Source: an uncultured Prevotellaceae bacterium
Lineage (GTDB): Bacteria; Bacteroidota; Bacteroidia; Bacteroidales; Bacteroidaceae
Direction: 5' to 3'
Length of the DNA stretch: 20,403 bases
NCBI GenBank assembly: GCA_902477365.1
Contig: CABSGW010000014.1
Span: 1-20,403 of the forward strand
Shown here: positions 13,252 to 20,403 of the stretch, one piece after another
Position numbering within the stretch: the first letter of the stretch is position 1
Layout of the letters: each line of letters opens with the position of its first letter
Program-made: the position numbers and the translations under genes
Notes under the pieces: generated by a model
What the model saw: the letters and a program-made list of their open reading frames with translations, nothing else
The model's database searches: none
What the model was told of the DNA's origin: nothing

Positions 13252-14729
13252 AACTGGAAGTAGATGAAAGGTTGCACTTCGCTGCCTTTTACTTGGATTA
13301 CTACGTAAATCATAGTGGTCAAAAGTAGCGCCTGCCCTATCAACGGTAATTTCGAGACACCTTGCTGGCAATGGTCACTCCACTTGTCGGGTAAGAAATG
13401 AAGTAGGAATCCGATTCCCATCATGCTCCATACCGCGGGGTAGGCTGTGAGTAATTGCGTAAAAAGTTCCGGATGAAAGTCCGTAAAGATCTTCTTTAAC
13501 ATCGTGAAAGAAGCTTCCAGCGTGCGATTGCGGAAGAAGAGCCAGCAGAAGCAGACAAAGTGGAAGGTAAGGATGGTACCTCCCCACTTAAGTATACCGT
13601 GGCTTTTGTAGGTTTTGTCGTGGCCGATGAATGAGCGCCATGCCTTGTGTAACGCCAGTGCTCCGCCATGTAACGCCCCCCATAAGATGAAGTTCCACGA
13701 AGCACCGTGCCATAACCCTCCTAACAACATGGTGAGAAACAGGTTCAGATAGGTCCGTACCTTGCCTTTCCGATTACCTCCTAACGAGATATATAAATAG
13801 TCGCGTAGCCAGGAGGACAGGGAGATGTGCCATCTTCGCCAAAAGTCGGTTATGGAACTGGCTTTGTAGGGAGAACGGAAGTTGGCGGGAAAGTGAAAGC
13901 CCAGTAACAGCGCGATGCCTATGGCCATGTCACTGTATCCGGAGAAGTCGCAGTAAATCTGAAGAGCGTAGCCGTAAATGCCCAATAGGTTCTCCAGCCC
14001 TGAATAGAGAGCCGGATTGTCAAAGATACGTTCCACATAATTGATGCTGATGTAGTCGGACAGAACCGCTTTTTTGAACAACCCGCTTATAATGAAGAAC
14101 AGTCCTGTACCAAACATGACGTTTGTCACCAGCAGTGGGCGGCGTATCTGAGGTATGAACTCACTGGCACGGATGATAGGTCCTGCCACCAGCGTGGGGA
14201 AGAACGAAACGAAGAAAGCATAGTCCAGCGGATTACGCAACGGTGTGAGTTGGCGGCGGTACACATCGATGGTGTAACTGAGGGACTGGAACGTAAAGAA
14301 GGAGATACCGACCGGTAAAAAGATATCCAATGCTTTAAATTCACCGTTCCACAATGGAGCGAAAGCCTCGTACAGGAAGTTGGTGTATTTAAAGTAAGCC
14401 AGCAAACCCAAATTGACGAGTAAACTGGCGCATAGCCAGAAGCGTCTGATCCATTGCCTTCGGCTGTGATGTATCAGTAATGCTGTCAGGTAGTCACATA
14501 ACGTAACCACACCCAACAGATAGAAATAAGGCCCGCTACATTTATAGTAGAAGTAATATGAAAATAGCGTTACGTAGAGTATACGCAGCGTGTTGGTGCG
14601 TAGCAATAGGCGATAACCCAGTGCGAAGCCTAGGAAAAGGTATAAAAACAGGCCACTATTGAAAAGTAGTGGCTGCTGGGCATGGTAAAGTAAGAGTTCC
14701 GGAATCCGGTTCCAATCAATATTCCACAT
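13248..14729 (-). CDS. MBOAT family O-acyltransferase (AlgI/PatA-like)
   Basis: This 493-residue polytopic membrane protein has about ten or more hydrophobic helices. It shows FWRRWHISLSSWLRDYLYI around residue 301 (H301) and GGLWHGASWNFILWGALHG with the invariant catalytic histidine H341. These are the signatures of membrane-bound O-acyltransferases of the AlgI/PatA branch, which move acyl groups (usually acetyl) across the membrane onto extracytoplasmic polysaccharides with the help of an SGNH-type partner. The two genes directly upstream encode such partners, with only 3 nt to the nearer one. The acceptor glycan is not known. The gene is last in a six-gene operon and its stop overlaps that of convergent menA. 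Confidence 0.93.
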   Translation of the reverse strand: MWNIDWNRIPELLLYHAQQPLLFNSGLFLYLFLGFALGYRLLLRTNTLRILYVTLFSYYFYYKCSGPYFYLLGVVTLCDYLTALLIHHSRRQWIRRFWLCASLLVNLGLLAYFKYTNFLYEAFAPLWNGEFKALDIFLPVGISFFTFQSLSYTIDVYRRQLTPLRNPLDYAFFVSFFPTLVAGPIIRASEFIPQIRRPLLVTNVMFGTGLFFIISGLFKKAVLSDYISINYVERIFDNPALYSGLENLLGIYGYALQIYCDFSGYSDMAIGIALLLGFHFPANFRSPYKASSITDFWRRWHISLSSWLRDYLYISLGGNRKGKVRTYLNLFLTMLLGGLWHGASWNFILWGALHGGALALHKAWRSFIGHDKTYKSHGILKWGGTILTFHFVCFCWLFFRNRTLEASFTMLKKIFTDFHPELFTQLLTAYPAVWSMMGIGFLLHFLPDKWSDHCQQGVSKLPLIGQALLLTTMIYVVIQVKGSEVQPFIYFQF

Positions 14730-14732
14730 AGT

Positions 14733-15614
14733 TTATTCAGACGAGGCGGGTGTTTCAGCGTAATGTTCAGATTCGTTTGTTGCTTCGAGTAACGCACGGG
14801 CCAGCAGACGGCCTTGCAGCGCGTAGCCTTCGTGTGTGAAATGCACCCCGTCCGGACGAAAATAACGGCCCGTACTCCAGTTCCGGCAGGCATATTCCCC
14901 ACCGGCGATGTGATACAAGTCCCAGAGCGGCAACTGGCGGTCGGCTGCCAGACGCGCTATTTCGGCCGCAGCCCTGGCAGTCCGTGGGTTACTGGTGCGG
15001 ATGGTGCGTCGTTTCCCATTGCGTCGTACATAGCGGCGCAAGTATTCTCCAGGTGGTGTCGTGAGCATTATCGTGGCTTGTGTGCAGCGGCTGGACAGGG
15101 AATCTATCAATTGCTCCATTGCCGCACGGTGTGCCTCTTCGTTGTAACCTTTAGCATGGCTCTCGTTCGTTCCAAACGAGAGAATAAGTAAGTCGGGCTG
15201 TAGGGTATCGGCCATTGCGAGTAGTTCCGGAGAAAGGAAATGACTGGTTGTCGCTCCGTTGATGCCATACGCGTTGTAGACCAATCCCGGCTTACCGGTT
15301 TCCGTAGCTAAAGCGGTGGTTCGGTAGGTGATGGGTGCTTCGGTCACGGCTTCCGATCCCCATGCTGTTTCCAGTTCGCGACGGGTTGTGACGGTGAATA
15401 CGTGTCCTCTGACATGCGAGTCGCCTAAATGCAAGACGCGTACCGGCCGCGTCTTTTCAAGTAATGCGGTGAAGAATGGCGTCAGTTGCTCGGCTCGCTC
15501 AATGCGGTTGGGCATGCCCGGTTTGAAATAGTTGGGCAGGTCGTTGCGCTCCGTCTGAGCCCATAAGGCTGACACCATCACAAGTAGTATAAGAAGCAAA
15601 TAGCATTTTTTCAT
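14733..15614 (-). CDS. secreted SGNH/GDSL-hydrolase-like protein
   Basis: The product has 293 residues from ATG 15614. A signal peptide covers residues 1-20 (MKKCYLLLILLVMVSALWAQ). The SGNH blocks are visible: GDSH with the nucleophile S66, the block II glycine at 120, GTNE (148-151) as block III, and DGVH (D255, H258) as block V, so the catalytic triad is complete. The open frame extends 59 codons further upstream, but that part lies inside the neighbouring gene and has no signal sequence, so I use the internal ATG. In AlgX, AlgJ and PatB-type systems such proteins take the acyl group from the MBOAT protein and transfer it to, or remove it from, periplasmic glycans. It sits 8 nt after the previous gene and 3 nt before the MBOAT gene. 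Confidence 0.88.
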   Translation of the reverse strand: MKKCYLLLILLVMVSALWAQTERNDLPNYFKPGMPNRIERAEQLTPFFTALLEKTRPVRVLHLGDSHVRGHVFTVTTRRELETAWGSEAVTEAPITYRTTALATETGKPGLVYNAYGINGATTSHFLSPELLAMADTLQPDLLILSFGTNESHAKGYNEEAHRAAMEQLIDSLSSRCTQATIMLTTPPGEYLRRYVRRNGKRRTIRTSNPRTARAAAEIARLAADRQLPLWDLYHIAGGEYACRNWSTGRYFRPDGVHFTHEGYALQGRLLARALLEATNESEHYAETPASSE

Positions 15615-15622
15615 GAACAGGA

Positions 15623-16960
15623 TTATTTGAAATTTTGTTCTCCTTTGGTCAATGCTTGAAACAGAAGCTGGGCCAGTCGGTTTCCGCCACGGAAGTTCAG
15701 GTGGGTATAATCCCGGTTCGCCTCCGGAGGGACAGCCTGTACCATGCGCACGATGCTGCCTTCGCCACCCATGGCTTCGTACAAATTCCAAAAAGCCACA
15801 CCCGTTTGTGCCGCCACTTGTTGTTGGTAACGGATGAGCGGTTTGATGCCTCGTAAAGTGCGCAGCTCGCCTTCTTCGTCCTTATTTTCCCGGTCGCCTA
15901 CGCCCACAATGAGGATACCCGCTTGCGGGAATGCGCGTTTCAGATGTTCGATCAGCCGGCGCAACTGTTTGGCATAATAGCTGTAGTCTGTAACCTTATC
16001 ATTCGCCACGTTCAACCCATATTGCAGTATCAGCAGGTCGTAAGGATGTAACGAGTTGAAGTCGTTCAGGTGTGCTTCTGGCAGGCGCATAAGTGGTGTG
16101 CCGCTGCTCCCTCTGAGTGCGAAGTTGTCCAGTGAGATGCCGGTGTCATCCTCGGTCGTGGCTCCGTAGAACACAGCCGAGTCGGCCTCCGATATGTGCC
16201 AGCGCACCCGTGAAATGTTCCCTTCGGCCCGCAAGTGCTGTAATTCGCCGTTTCCTGAGGGGTGGAAAGCATTGAGATGGTGTCCGTTTACCGAGACATT
16301 GACCGTAGCTTCGCCCCATAGACGGAAGAAGAGATCGGATACCAGGCTTGTATCCTTTGCAACATCACGTTTGACCAGTCGCAACTCCGTATAAGCTGCA
16401 CTGTCGGCAGTATAATAGGCTGACGAAATGCCCGCCAGTGACGAACGGTATCCGCTTGAGTCGATGGCAACGTGGCTGTCCCACCCATTATGGTGTTGGA
16501 TAACCGTAGGGCGGAAGCCCGGATTCCGTGTTCCGACGTCGACAAACCCAACTCCCGTGCCTCCATAACGTTTCTGGAGTAACGAACGCAGGTGTCCCGT
16601 CAGGATGTCTCCCTCGATGAATGAGTCGCCAAAGTAAGCAATACGTACCGGGCGTCCCAGTGTGGAGCGTTGGCGCAAGGCGGTGTAGAAAGGGCGCATG
16701 CCACGCCCGGTAGTATCGCCGTAGTCCAAAATTTTATTGGTGTCGCGTACTGCCGCCGGACGGGATGTGGGGGGAGGAGGGACGCTGGGCAAAGCGGCCT
16801 CTTGTGTGGACGGCTTTTCGCGTTGGCGCACTTCAGACAGCAGGTTGACGCGCCGTAAAGGCGTTCCTCCTACCTCTAGTGTCGGAAGGTAATAGAGAGC
16901 CCATAGCAAACCGATGGTACAGAGTGTGAGCCAGAAAGAACGTCCGGTATGATTCTTCAT
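15623..16960 (-). CDS. membrane-anchored SGNH-hydrolase-like protein with inserted beta domain
   Basis: The product has 445 residues from ATG 16960, which places a single membrane anchor at about residues 8-26 (SFWLTLCTIGLLWALYYL), followed by a Pro-rich linker (50-70). SGNH blocks are YFGDSFIEGD with S113, the block III-like QYGLN (313-317) and RDYTHLN with D417 and H420. Between about 150 and 295 lies an extra region rich in beta-like segments (for example ATVNVSVNGHHLN), probably a jelly-roll carbohydrate-binding insertion as in other acetyltransferase/esterase SGNH proteins. The longer frame to 17014 would overlap the phosphoesterase gene and hide the anchor, so I reject it. It is the second SGNH gene of the cassette and may act with the MBOAT protein on surface glycan acylation. 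Confidence 0.85.
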   Translation of the reverse strand: MKNHTGRSFWLTLCTIGLLWALYYLPTLEVGGTPLRRVNLLSEVRQREKPSTQEAALPSVPPPPTSRPAAVRDTNKILDYGDTTGRGMRPFYTALRQRSTLGRPVRIAYFGDSFIEGDILTGHLRSLLQKRYGGTGVGFVDVGTRNPGFRPTVIQHHNGWDSHVAIDSSGYRSSLAGISSAYYTADSAAYTELRLVKRDVAKDTSLVSDLFFRLWGEATVNVSVNGHHLNAFHPSGNGELQHLRAEGNISRVRWHISEADSAVFYGATTEDDTGISLDNFALRGSSGTPLMRLPEAHLNDFNSLHPYDLLILQYGLNVANDKVTDYSYYAKQLRRLIEHLKRAFPQAGILIVGVGDRENKDEEGELRTLRGIKPLIRYQQQVAAQTGVAFWNLYEAMGGEGSIVRMVQAVPPEANRDYTHLNFRGGNRLAQLLFQALTKGEQNFK

Positions 16961-16970
16961 GAGTCGGGTA

Positions 16971-17486
16971 TTAACGGGATAAGGACGTTTTACACTTGTC
17001 AGCCAGTTCAACAACCTCTAAATCCGAAAAACTTCCGGCGTTGATGGTGAATCGGATTAAAGTGCGTGTTTTGTGCCAGCCCTGTATGCCGGCAGCGCCA
17101 GGATTGATGTGCAACAGTCCCAATGTCCGGTCGTATTGCACCTTGAGAATGTGTGAGTGTCCGCTGATGAATAATTGGGGAGGACGGGTGAACAGGCTTC
17201 CGCTGACCGAGCGGTCGTAACGTCCGGGATAGCCGCCGATGTGTTTCATCAGGATGTCGGCGCCCTCGCATGTCCAGCGCAGACGTTCGGGGTACAGTCT
17301 GCGGATGGTACTTCCGTCAATGTTGCCATATACCGCTTTGAACGGGCGGAAGTCGGCTAACCGTTGTGCTACGTCGGGCGATCCGATGTCGCCCGCATGC
17401 CAAATCTCATCGCACGATTCGAAATAGTGTAAATATTTCTCGTCCCAGTATGCGTGTGTGTCCGAAAGCAACCCGATTCGTTTCAT
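16971..17486 (-). CDS. YfcE/MJ0936-family metallophosphoesterase
   Basis: This small cytosolic protein of 171 residues has the calcineurin-like metal site in order: SDTH (D9, H11), HAGDIG (D33), GNID (N55), KH at 81-82, and GHSH (109-112). MJ0936- and YfcE-type enzymes hydrolyse phosphodiesters in vitro and some act on cyclic nucleotides; the natural substrate here is unknown. INPGAAG near residues 127-133 is a typical family end motif. It lies 9 nt after the kinase-like gene and 10 nt before the anchored SGNH gene, so it is co-transcribed with envelope genes, though no functional link is known to me. Confidence 0.92.
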   Translation of the reverse strand: MKRIGLLSDTHAYWDEKYLHYFESCDEIWHAGDIGSPDVAQRLADFRPFKAVYGNIDGSTIRRLYPERLRWTCEGADILMKHIGGYPGRYDRSVSGSLFTRPPQLFISGHSHILKVQYDRTLGLLHINPGAAGIQGWHKTRTLIRFTINAGSFSDLEVVELADKCKTSLSR

Positions 17487-17495
17487 CTATACCTT

Positions 17496-18116
17496 TTATA
17501 AATCCAGTTTCTTGCAGATAAACTCTTTGATGTAATCGGTGGTGCCTTCAATGCCCAGTATGCTGGAGTTGATGCACAAGTGGTAGGTTTTGGCCTCTCC
17601 CCAGCGGTTGTTGCTGTAGAAGTTGTAGTATTTGGTTCGGCGTGCATCGCCTTGTTCAATCATTTGTAGGGCTTTTTCCTTGCTTACGTGGTGTAGTTCG
17701 CATAACCTGCCGATGCGGTCGGCCTCGTCGGCCGATATGAAAATGTTTACACACCGTGTTTTTTCGCGCAGTACGTAGTCGGCACAACGGCCGATGAATA
17801 CGCATGACTGTTCCTCGGCTATGCGCCGGATACTCTCGCTTTGAAAGTGGAACAGCGCTTCCTCACTGATGGGATTGCCGTAAGGGTTGCCACAGCCTAC
17901 AAGCGATGTCAGGTCGGTCATGATGTGCTTGAGCCAGCCTTTTTGTTCGTCGCTGGCCTCGAAGCGTTCCCTGCACAGACCGCTTTCCTGCGCGGCCCGG
18001 TTCAGCAGCTCTTTATCGTAACAGGCTATACCGAATTCTTCGGCCAGACGCAGGCCTATCAGCTTGCCGCCGCTGCCTAACTGGCGGCCTACATTGATTA
18101 CAAATGTTTCGTCCAT
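17496..18116 (-). CDS. cytidylate kinase-like family protein
   Basis: This 206-residue P-loop protein has its nucleotide-binding loop near the N-terminus (GRQLGSGG, residues 10-17) in place of the usual GxxxxGKS/T. That is the mark of the Cytidylate_kin2 group rather than true Cmk. Further family features are CYDKELLNRAAQESG, FIGRCADYVL (about 120-130) and the DARRTKYYNFYSNNRWG stretch (about 158-174). Members are common in Bacteroides and Clostridia, often next to transporters, but their substrate has not been settled to my knowledge. Canonical nucleotide-kinase activity should not be assumed. It follows the MATE gene by 10 nt. Confidence 0.88.
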   Translation of the reverse strand: MDETFVINVGRQLGSGGKLIGLRLAEEFGIACYDKELLNRAAQESGLCRERFEASDEQKGWLKHIMTDLTSLVGCGNPYGNPISEEALFHFQSESIRRIAEEQSCVFIGRCADYVLREKTRCVNIFISADEADRIGRLCELHHVSKEKALQMIEQGDARRTKYYNFYSNNRWGEAKTYHLCINSSILGIEGTTDYIKEFICKKLDL

Positions 18117-18126
18117 GATCTTGGTC

Positions 18127-19497
18127 TTATACAGGGGTTGAGGTGGATTGGTTTGCTTGTTTAAATTTGCGCATTTGCTTTACAAGTAATGTGAAAGCCA
18201 GTATGCTGGCCAAGCCGTCGGCTACAGGCATAGACATCCATACGCCTTTGATACCCCACCATGTGGGAAGTATGAGCAGAAGGGGTACGAGGAAAAGCAA
18301 CTGTCGGGTGAGTGAAAGGAATATGCTCTTTCCGGCATGGCCGATGCTTTGGAAGAAACTGGTGGTGACAATCTGCATTCCAACCAGCGGGAAACACATC
18401 ACAACCAGGCGCATGCCCCGTCCGGCCTTGTCTATCAGGTCGGGGTCGGTGGTAAAGGCTCTGGCGCACTCATACGAGAAGAACATACCCACTACGAAGC
18501 CTGTGATCATGACCGCCGTAGCACCGGCAATGGAATATTTCAATACCTGGATGAGGCGGTCGTAGTGGCGTGCGCCGAAGTTGTAACCGGCAATGGGCTG
18601 CATGCCTTGGTTCAGACCGATAACGATCATCACAAACAGGAACACAAGGCGGTTGACAATGCCGTAAGCTCCTACAGCCAGGTCGCCGCCATACAGCACC
18701 ATGCTTCGGTTTACAATGATGACAACCAGGCAGGCACACAAGTTGATGAGGAACGGCGACATACCGATGGCCAGCGACTCGCGGACGATGCGGCGTTTCA
18801 AGCGGAATGTACCCTTGCGGATACGGATGAATTCGCCCGGTCGGCTGAACAGGTAGAATTGCCATACCAGCACAATGGTCTGTGCCAGAACTGTGGCAAG
18901 GGCTGCACCCTCGATGCCCCAGTTGAAGGCATAAATAAAGATGGGTGCAAGAATAATGTTGATAATCACGGTGAAAATGGTGGCGTACATGGCCTGGCGC
19001 GGCTTGCTGGCAGCACGCAACATGGCGTTTAGCCCCAAGTACAGGTGGGTGACGACATTACCGATAAGAATGACGCGCATAAAGTCGCGTGCATAGGGGA
19101 TGGTGTCAGGACTGGCGCCGAAGAAGTAAAGGATGGGGTCGAGCACCAACAACAGGACAATTCCCAGCAGAATACCCATGGAGATGTTGAGCACCAGTAC
19201 GTTGCCCAATATGTTCTGCGCTGTTTCGTAGTCGCGTTCTCCCAACTTGACCGACAACAGTGTGGATGCACCTACACCAATCATCGCACCAAAAGCGGCA
19301 GTCAAGGCCATGAGCGGGGTGGTCAGAGCCAGACCGCTGATAGCCATAGGGCCAACACCTTGTCCGATGAAGATACTGTCGATGATGCTGTACAGCGAAG
19401 AGGCCGCAGTGGCAATAATGGCCGGAATGGCATATTGCAGCAACAGTGGGCCTACGGGTTTTGTTCCTAAGTCGGTAACCGAGGTTTGTTGTGACAT
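18127..19497 (-). CDS. MATE family multidrug/Na+ antiporter
   Basis: This 456-residue inner-membrane protein has twelve predicted helices arranged as two homologous halves (MatE repeats, about 15-175 and 235-400). SLYSIIDSIFIGQGVGPMAI in helix 1-2 and NQGMQPIAGYNFGA in the second half are characteristic. Family members export cationic drugs, dyes or metabolites with Na+ or H+ influx. In this phylum the label also covers carriers of unknown substrate. As the first gene of a six-gene operon with two soluble enzymes and an acylation cassette, it might move a glycan-related or toxic compound. That is speculation. The start at 19497 is 25 nt downstream of a good -7 box. Confidence 0.93.
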   Translation of the reverse strand: MSQQTSVTDLGTKPVGPLLLQYAIPAIIATAASSLYSIIDSIFIGQGVGPMAISGLALTTPLMALTAAFGAMIGVGASTLLSVKLGERDYETAQNILGNVLVLNISMGILLGIVLLLVLDPILYFFGASPDTIPYARDFMRVILIGNVVTHLYLGLNAMLRAASKPRQAMYATIFTVIINIILAPIFIYAFNWGIEGAALATVLAQTIVLVWQFYLFSRPGEFIRIRKGTFRLKRRIVRESLAIGMSPFLINLCACLVVIIVNRSMVLYGGDLAVGAYGIVNRLVFLFVMIVIGLNQGMQPIAGYNFGARHYDRLIQVLKYSIAGATAVMITGFVVGMFFSYECARAFTTDPDLIDKAGRGMRLVVMCFPLVGMQIVTTSFFQSIGHAGKSIFLSLTRQLLFLVPLLLILPTWWGIKGVWMSMPVADGLASILAFTLLVKQMRKFKQANQSTSTPV

Positions 19498-19522
19498 AGA
19501 TTTTGTTTTCGATTTGCGGGTG

Positions 19523-19530
19523 CAAAGTTA
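19523..19530 (-). promoter_or_regulatory. -7 box of the MATE-to-MBOAT operon (TAACTTTG)
   Basis: Read on the minus strand, 19530-19523 is TAACTTTG, a match to TAnnTTTG, just upstream of the MATE start. The expected -33 region shows no TTTG. Because internal gaps are 3-10 nt, this is probably the main promoter for all six genes. Confidence 0.6.
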
Positions 19531-19628
19531 GTGAAAAAAGTGGAGCGCAGTGTACGAACCTATGGTCGAAAATGCCAGGTTTAACCTTTGTATGGTGCGT
19601 TGTTGTGGACAGGTCTCTCGGTTGTAAC

Positions 19629-19753
19629 CACCCTACGTGTTCCGATCAACGAGATGCCCAGTCCGTCGGAACGGACACGCGGTGTCGTCGGCAGATGGCC
19701 GCGTGTCCGTTAAAGCGCCTGGTTGTGCCGGTAAAACCGGTTTCCGTAGGGTG
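19629..19753. repeat. nested inverted repeats around the dispersed repeat
   Basis: The outer arms caccctacg (19629-19637) and cgtagggtg (19745-19753) are exact reverse complements. Inside, aacggacacgcgg (19670-19682) pairs perfectly over 13 bp with ccgcgtgtccgtt (19699-19711), with a 16-nt loop. A smaller hairpin, GTCCGT (19661-19666) with ACGGAC (19671-19676), uses part of the same arm, so the two stems exclude each other. No T-run follows on either strand, so a plain terminator is unlikely. Confidence 0.7.
19654..19692 (+). repeat. dispersed ATGCCCAGTC repeat, long form (second copy)
   Basis: Matches 8513-8551 without gaps: ATGCCCAGTCCGT, then GACACGCG and TGT-GT are shared. Here the preceding CGAG also matches the unit at 1191. 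The repeat's second half forms the left arm of the 13-bp stem, which the copy at 8513 does not form. Confidence 0.65.
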
Positions 19754-19822
19754 TGGCGGATGTGCCGTTTGCTTCTGCTGAAAATTAACCTTCATTTATG
19801 GATTGTTCATAGTGATTTTTGT

Positions 19823-19830
19823 TATCTTTG
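19823..19830 (+). promoter_or_regulatory. -7 box of mmdA (TATCTTTG)
   Basis: TATCTTTG lies 47 bp before the ATG at 19878. The -33 region is poor: TTG at 19804 gives a 16-nt spacer. The leader would be about 40 nt and A-rich. Confidence 0.55.
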
Positions 19831-19877
19831 CAAGGTAGTATTTACCATTGAAAACTTAAACTTAAAAACATTCGTAT

Positions 19878-20403
19878 ATGAGTGAACAACTGAAAAGAAT
19901 CAAAGAGTTGGTAGACCTGCGCGCCAAAGCACGCTTGGGTGGTGGCGAAAAAGCCATTGCCAAACAACATGAAAAGGGCAAATTGACGGCCCGCGAACGC
20001 ATTGCTTTGTTGCTGGATGCCGGTAGCTTCGAGGAAATGGATATGTTTAAACTGCACCGTTGCACCAACTTCGGAATGGAGAAAAAGCAATATCTGGGCG
20101 ATGGCGTTGTGACCGGCAGTGGTACGATTAACGGGCGTTTGACTTATGTATATGCGCAGGACTTCACGGTGAACGGAGGTTCGTTGTCTGAGACAATGGC
20201 CGAGAAAATCTGTAAAGTGATGGATCAGGCCATGAAGATGGGTGCTCCCTGTATCGGATTGAACGATTCCGGTGGTGCACGTATCCAAGAGGGTATCAAT
20301 TCTTTGGCCGGTTTTGCCAATATTTTCCAACGTAATATCGAGGCTTCCGGTGTGATTCCGCAAATCTCCTGCATCTGTGGCCCCTGTGCCGGCGGGGCTG
20401 TGT
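19878..20403 (+). CDS. mmdA: biotin-dependent carboxyltransferase subunit (methylmalonyl-CoA decarboxylase alpha / propionyl-CoA carboxylase beta), 5' part
   Basis: The first 175 codons are present and the gene runs off the right edge; full members are about 510-520 residues. KLTARERI (35-42), DGVVTGSGTINGR (75-87), NDSGGARIQEG (129-139) and the oxyanion-hole segment GPCAGGAV (168-175) are hallmarks of acyl-CoA carboxyltransferases of the crotonase superfamily. In Bacteroidales this subunit is usually part of the membrane sodium-pumping methylmalonyl-CoA decarboxylase that completes the succinate-to-propionate route. The same family also serves propionyl-CoA carboxylase, so the direction depends on downstream genes not in the window. 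The start MSEQLKRIKELVDLR follows an A-rich leader typical of the phylum. It is an open-ended gene, not a truncation. Confidence 0.9.
   Translation, partial: MSEQLKRIKELVDLRAKARLGGGEKAIAKQHEKGKLTARERIALLLDAGSFEEMDMFKLHRCTNFGMEKKQYLGDGVVTGSGTINGRLTYVYAQDFTVNGGSLSETMAEKICKVMDQAMKMGAPCIGLNDSGGARIQEGINSLAGFANIFQRNIEASGVIPQISCICGPCAGGAV

Larger units (their letters stand above)
19531..19822. other. divergent intergenic region between the MATE operon and mmdA
   Basis: No coding region is convincing here. It contains one long copy of the ATGCCCAGTC repeat and several overlapping inverted repeats (see the next entries). A plus frame of 92 codons (19503-19781) crosses the hairpins and has no family features, so it is not called. 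Confidence 0.5.

Noticed and set aside
15615..15791. Longer N-terminus for the secreted SGNH protein
   Set aside because: The 59 extra codons overlap the upstream gene and give a Arg/Pro-rich sequence that would bury a good signal peptide.
16961..17014. Longer N-terminus for the anchored SGNH protein
   Set aside because: It would overlap the phosphoesterase gene by 44 bp and displace the membrane anchor. The internal ATG at 16960 fits the operon's 8-10 nt spacing.
18337..19032. Plus-strand open frame (231 codons) opposite the MATE gene
   Set aside because: The opposite strand encodes a full-length MATE protein. This frame gives a low-complexity His/Asn/Asp-rich product without domain features.
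19670..19711. Rho-independent terminator
   Set aside because: The 13-bp stem is strong but no T-run follows on either strand, and both flanking genes diverge from this region, so no transcript needs to end here.

Overview
The window looks like a chromosomal segment of a member of the Bacteroidales. The main evidence is the promoter type: -7 boxes of the form TAnnTTTG stand in front of most transcription units, and three of them have a recognisable -33 box exactly 20 nt upstream. The gene content agrees: a bifunctional RibBA, a MenA, an LptG-type permease with a long C-terminal extension, a methylmalonyl-CoA decarboxylase/propionyl-CoA carboxylase subunit, and a BlaI/M56 pair followed by a DUF4488-like secreted protein. 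I cannot fix the genus from sequence alone.

Layout. (1) 1-1438: a gene-poor, AT-rich edge with a decayed transposase N-terminus, one possible small charged protein on the minus strand, and three tandem 22-bp units of an ATGCCCAGTC repeat. (2) 1439-6669: a tightly spaced plus-strand operon, lptG-like / ribBA / TMBIM (Bax inhibitor-1-like) / aspartate aminotransferase, closed by a hairpin terminator. (3) 6666-8428: a monocistronic ABC-F ATPase with its own promoter and terminator. (4) 8513-10937: a second repeat copy, then a BlaI-type repressor, an M56 BlaR1-like membrane protease and a secreted DUF4488-like protein. The promoter of this unit carries two copies of the palindrome ACGAA-N3-TTCGT. 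The protease's extracellular C-terminal domain is a close paralogue of the secreted protein, so the module looks like a signalling system with a non-beta-lactam sensor. (5) 10988-13251: a solo dTDP-glucose 4,6-dehydratase (minus) divergent from menA (plus). (6) 13248-19530: a six-gene minus-strand operon with gaps of only 3-10 nt, in transcription order MATE transporter, cytidylate kinase-like protein, YfcE/MJ0936-like phosphoesterase, two SGNH-hydrolase-like proteins and an MBOAT O-acyltransferase. The last three resemble an envelope-glycan O-acylation cassette. (7) 19531-20403: an intergenic region with a third repeat locus embedded in nested hairpins, then the promoter and first 175 codons of a biotin-dependent carboxyltransferase (mmdA-like) that runs off the window.

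Most of the window is well-known housekeeping. The points that look less ordinary are the BlaI/M56/DUF4488 module with its twin operator, the dispersed intergenic ATGCCCAGTC element (five copies at three loci), the mutually exclusive hairpins upstream of mmdA, and the coupling of the acylation genes to a MATE transporter and two soluble enzymes. I see no rRNA, tRNA, CRISPR array or intact insertion sequence.
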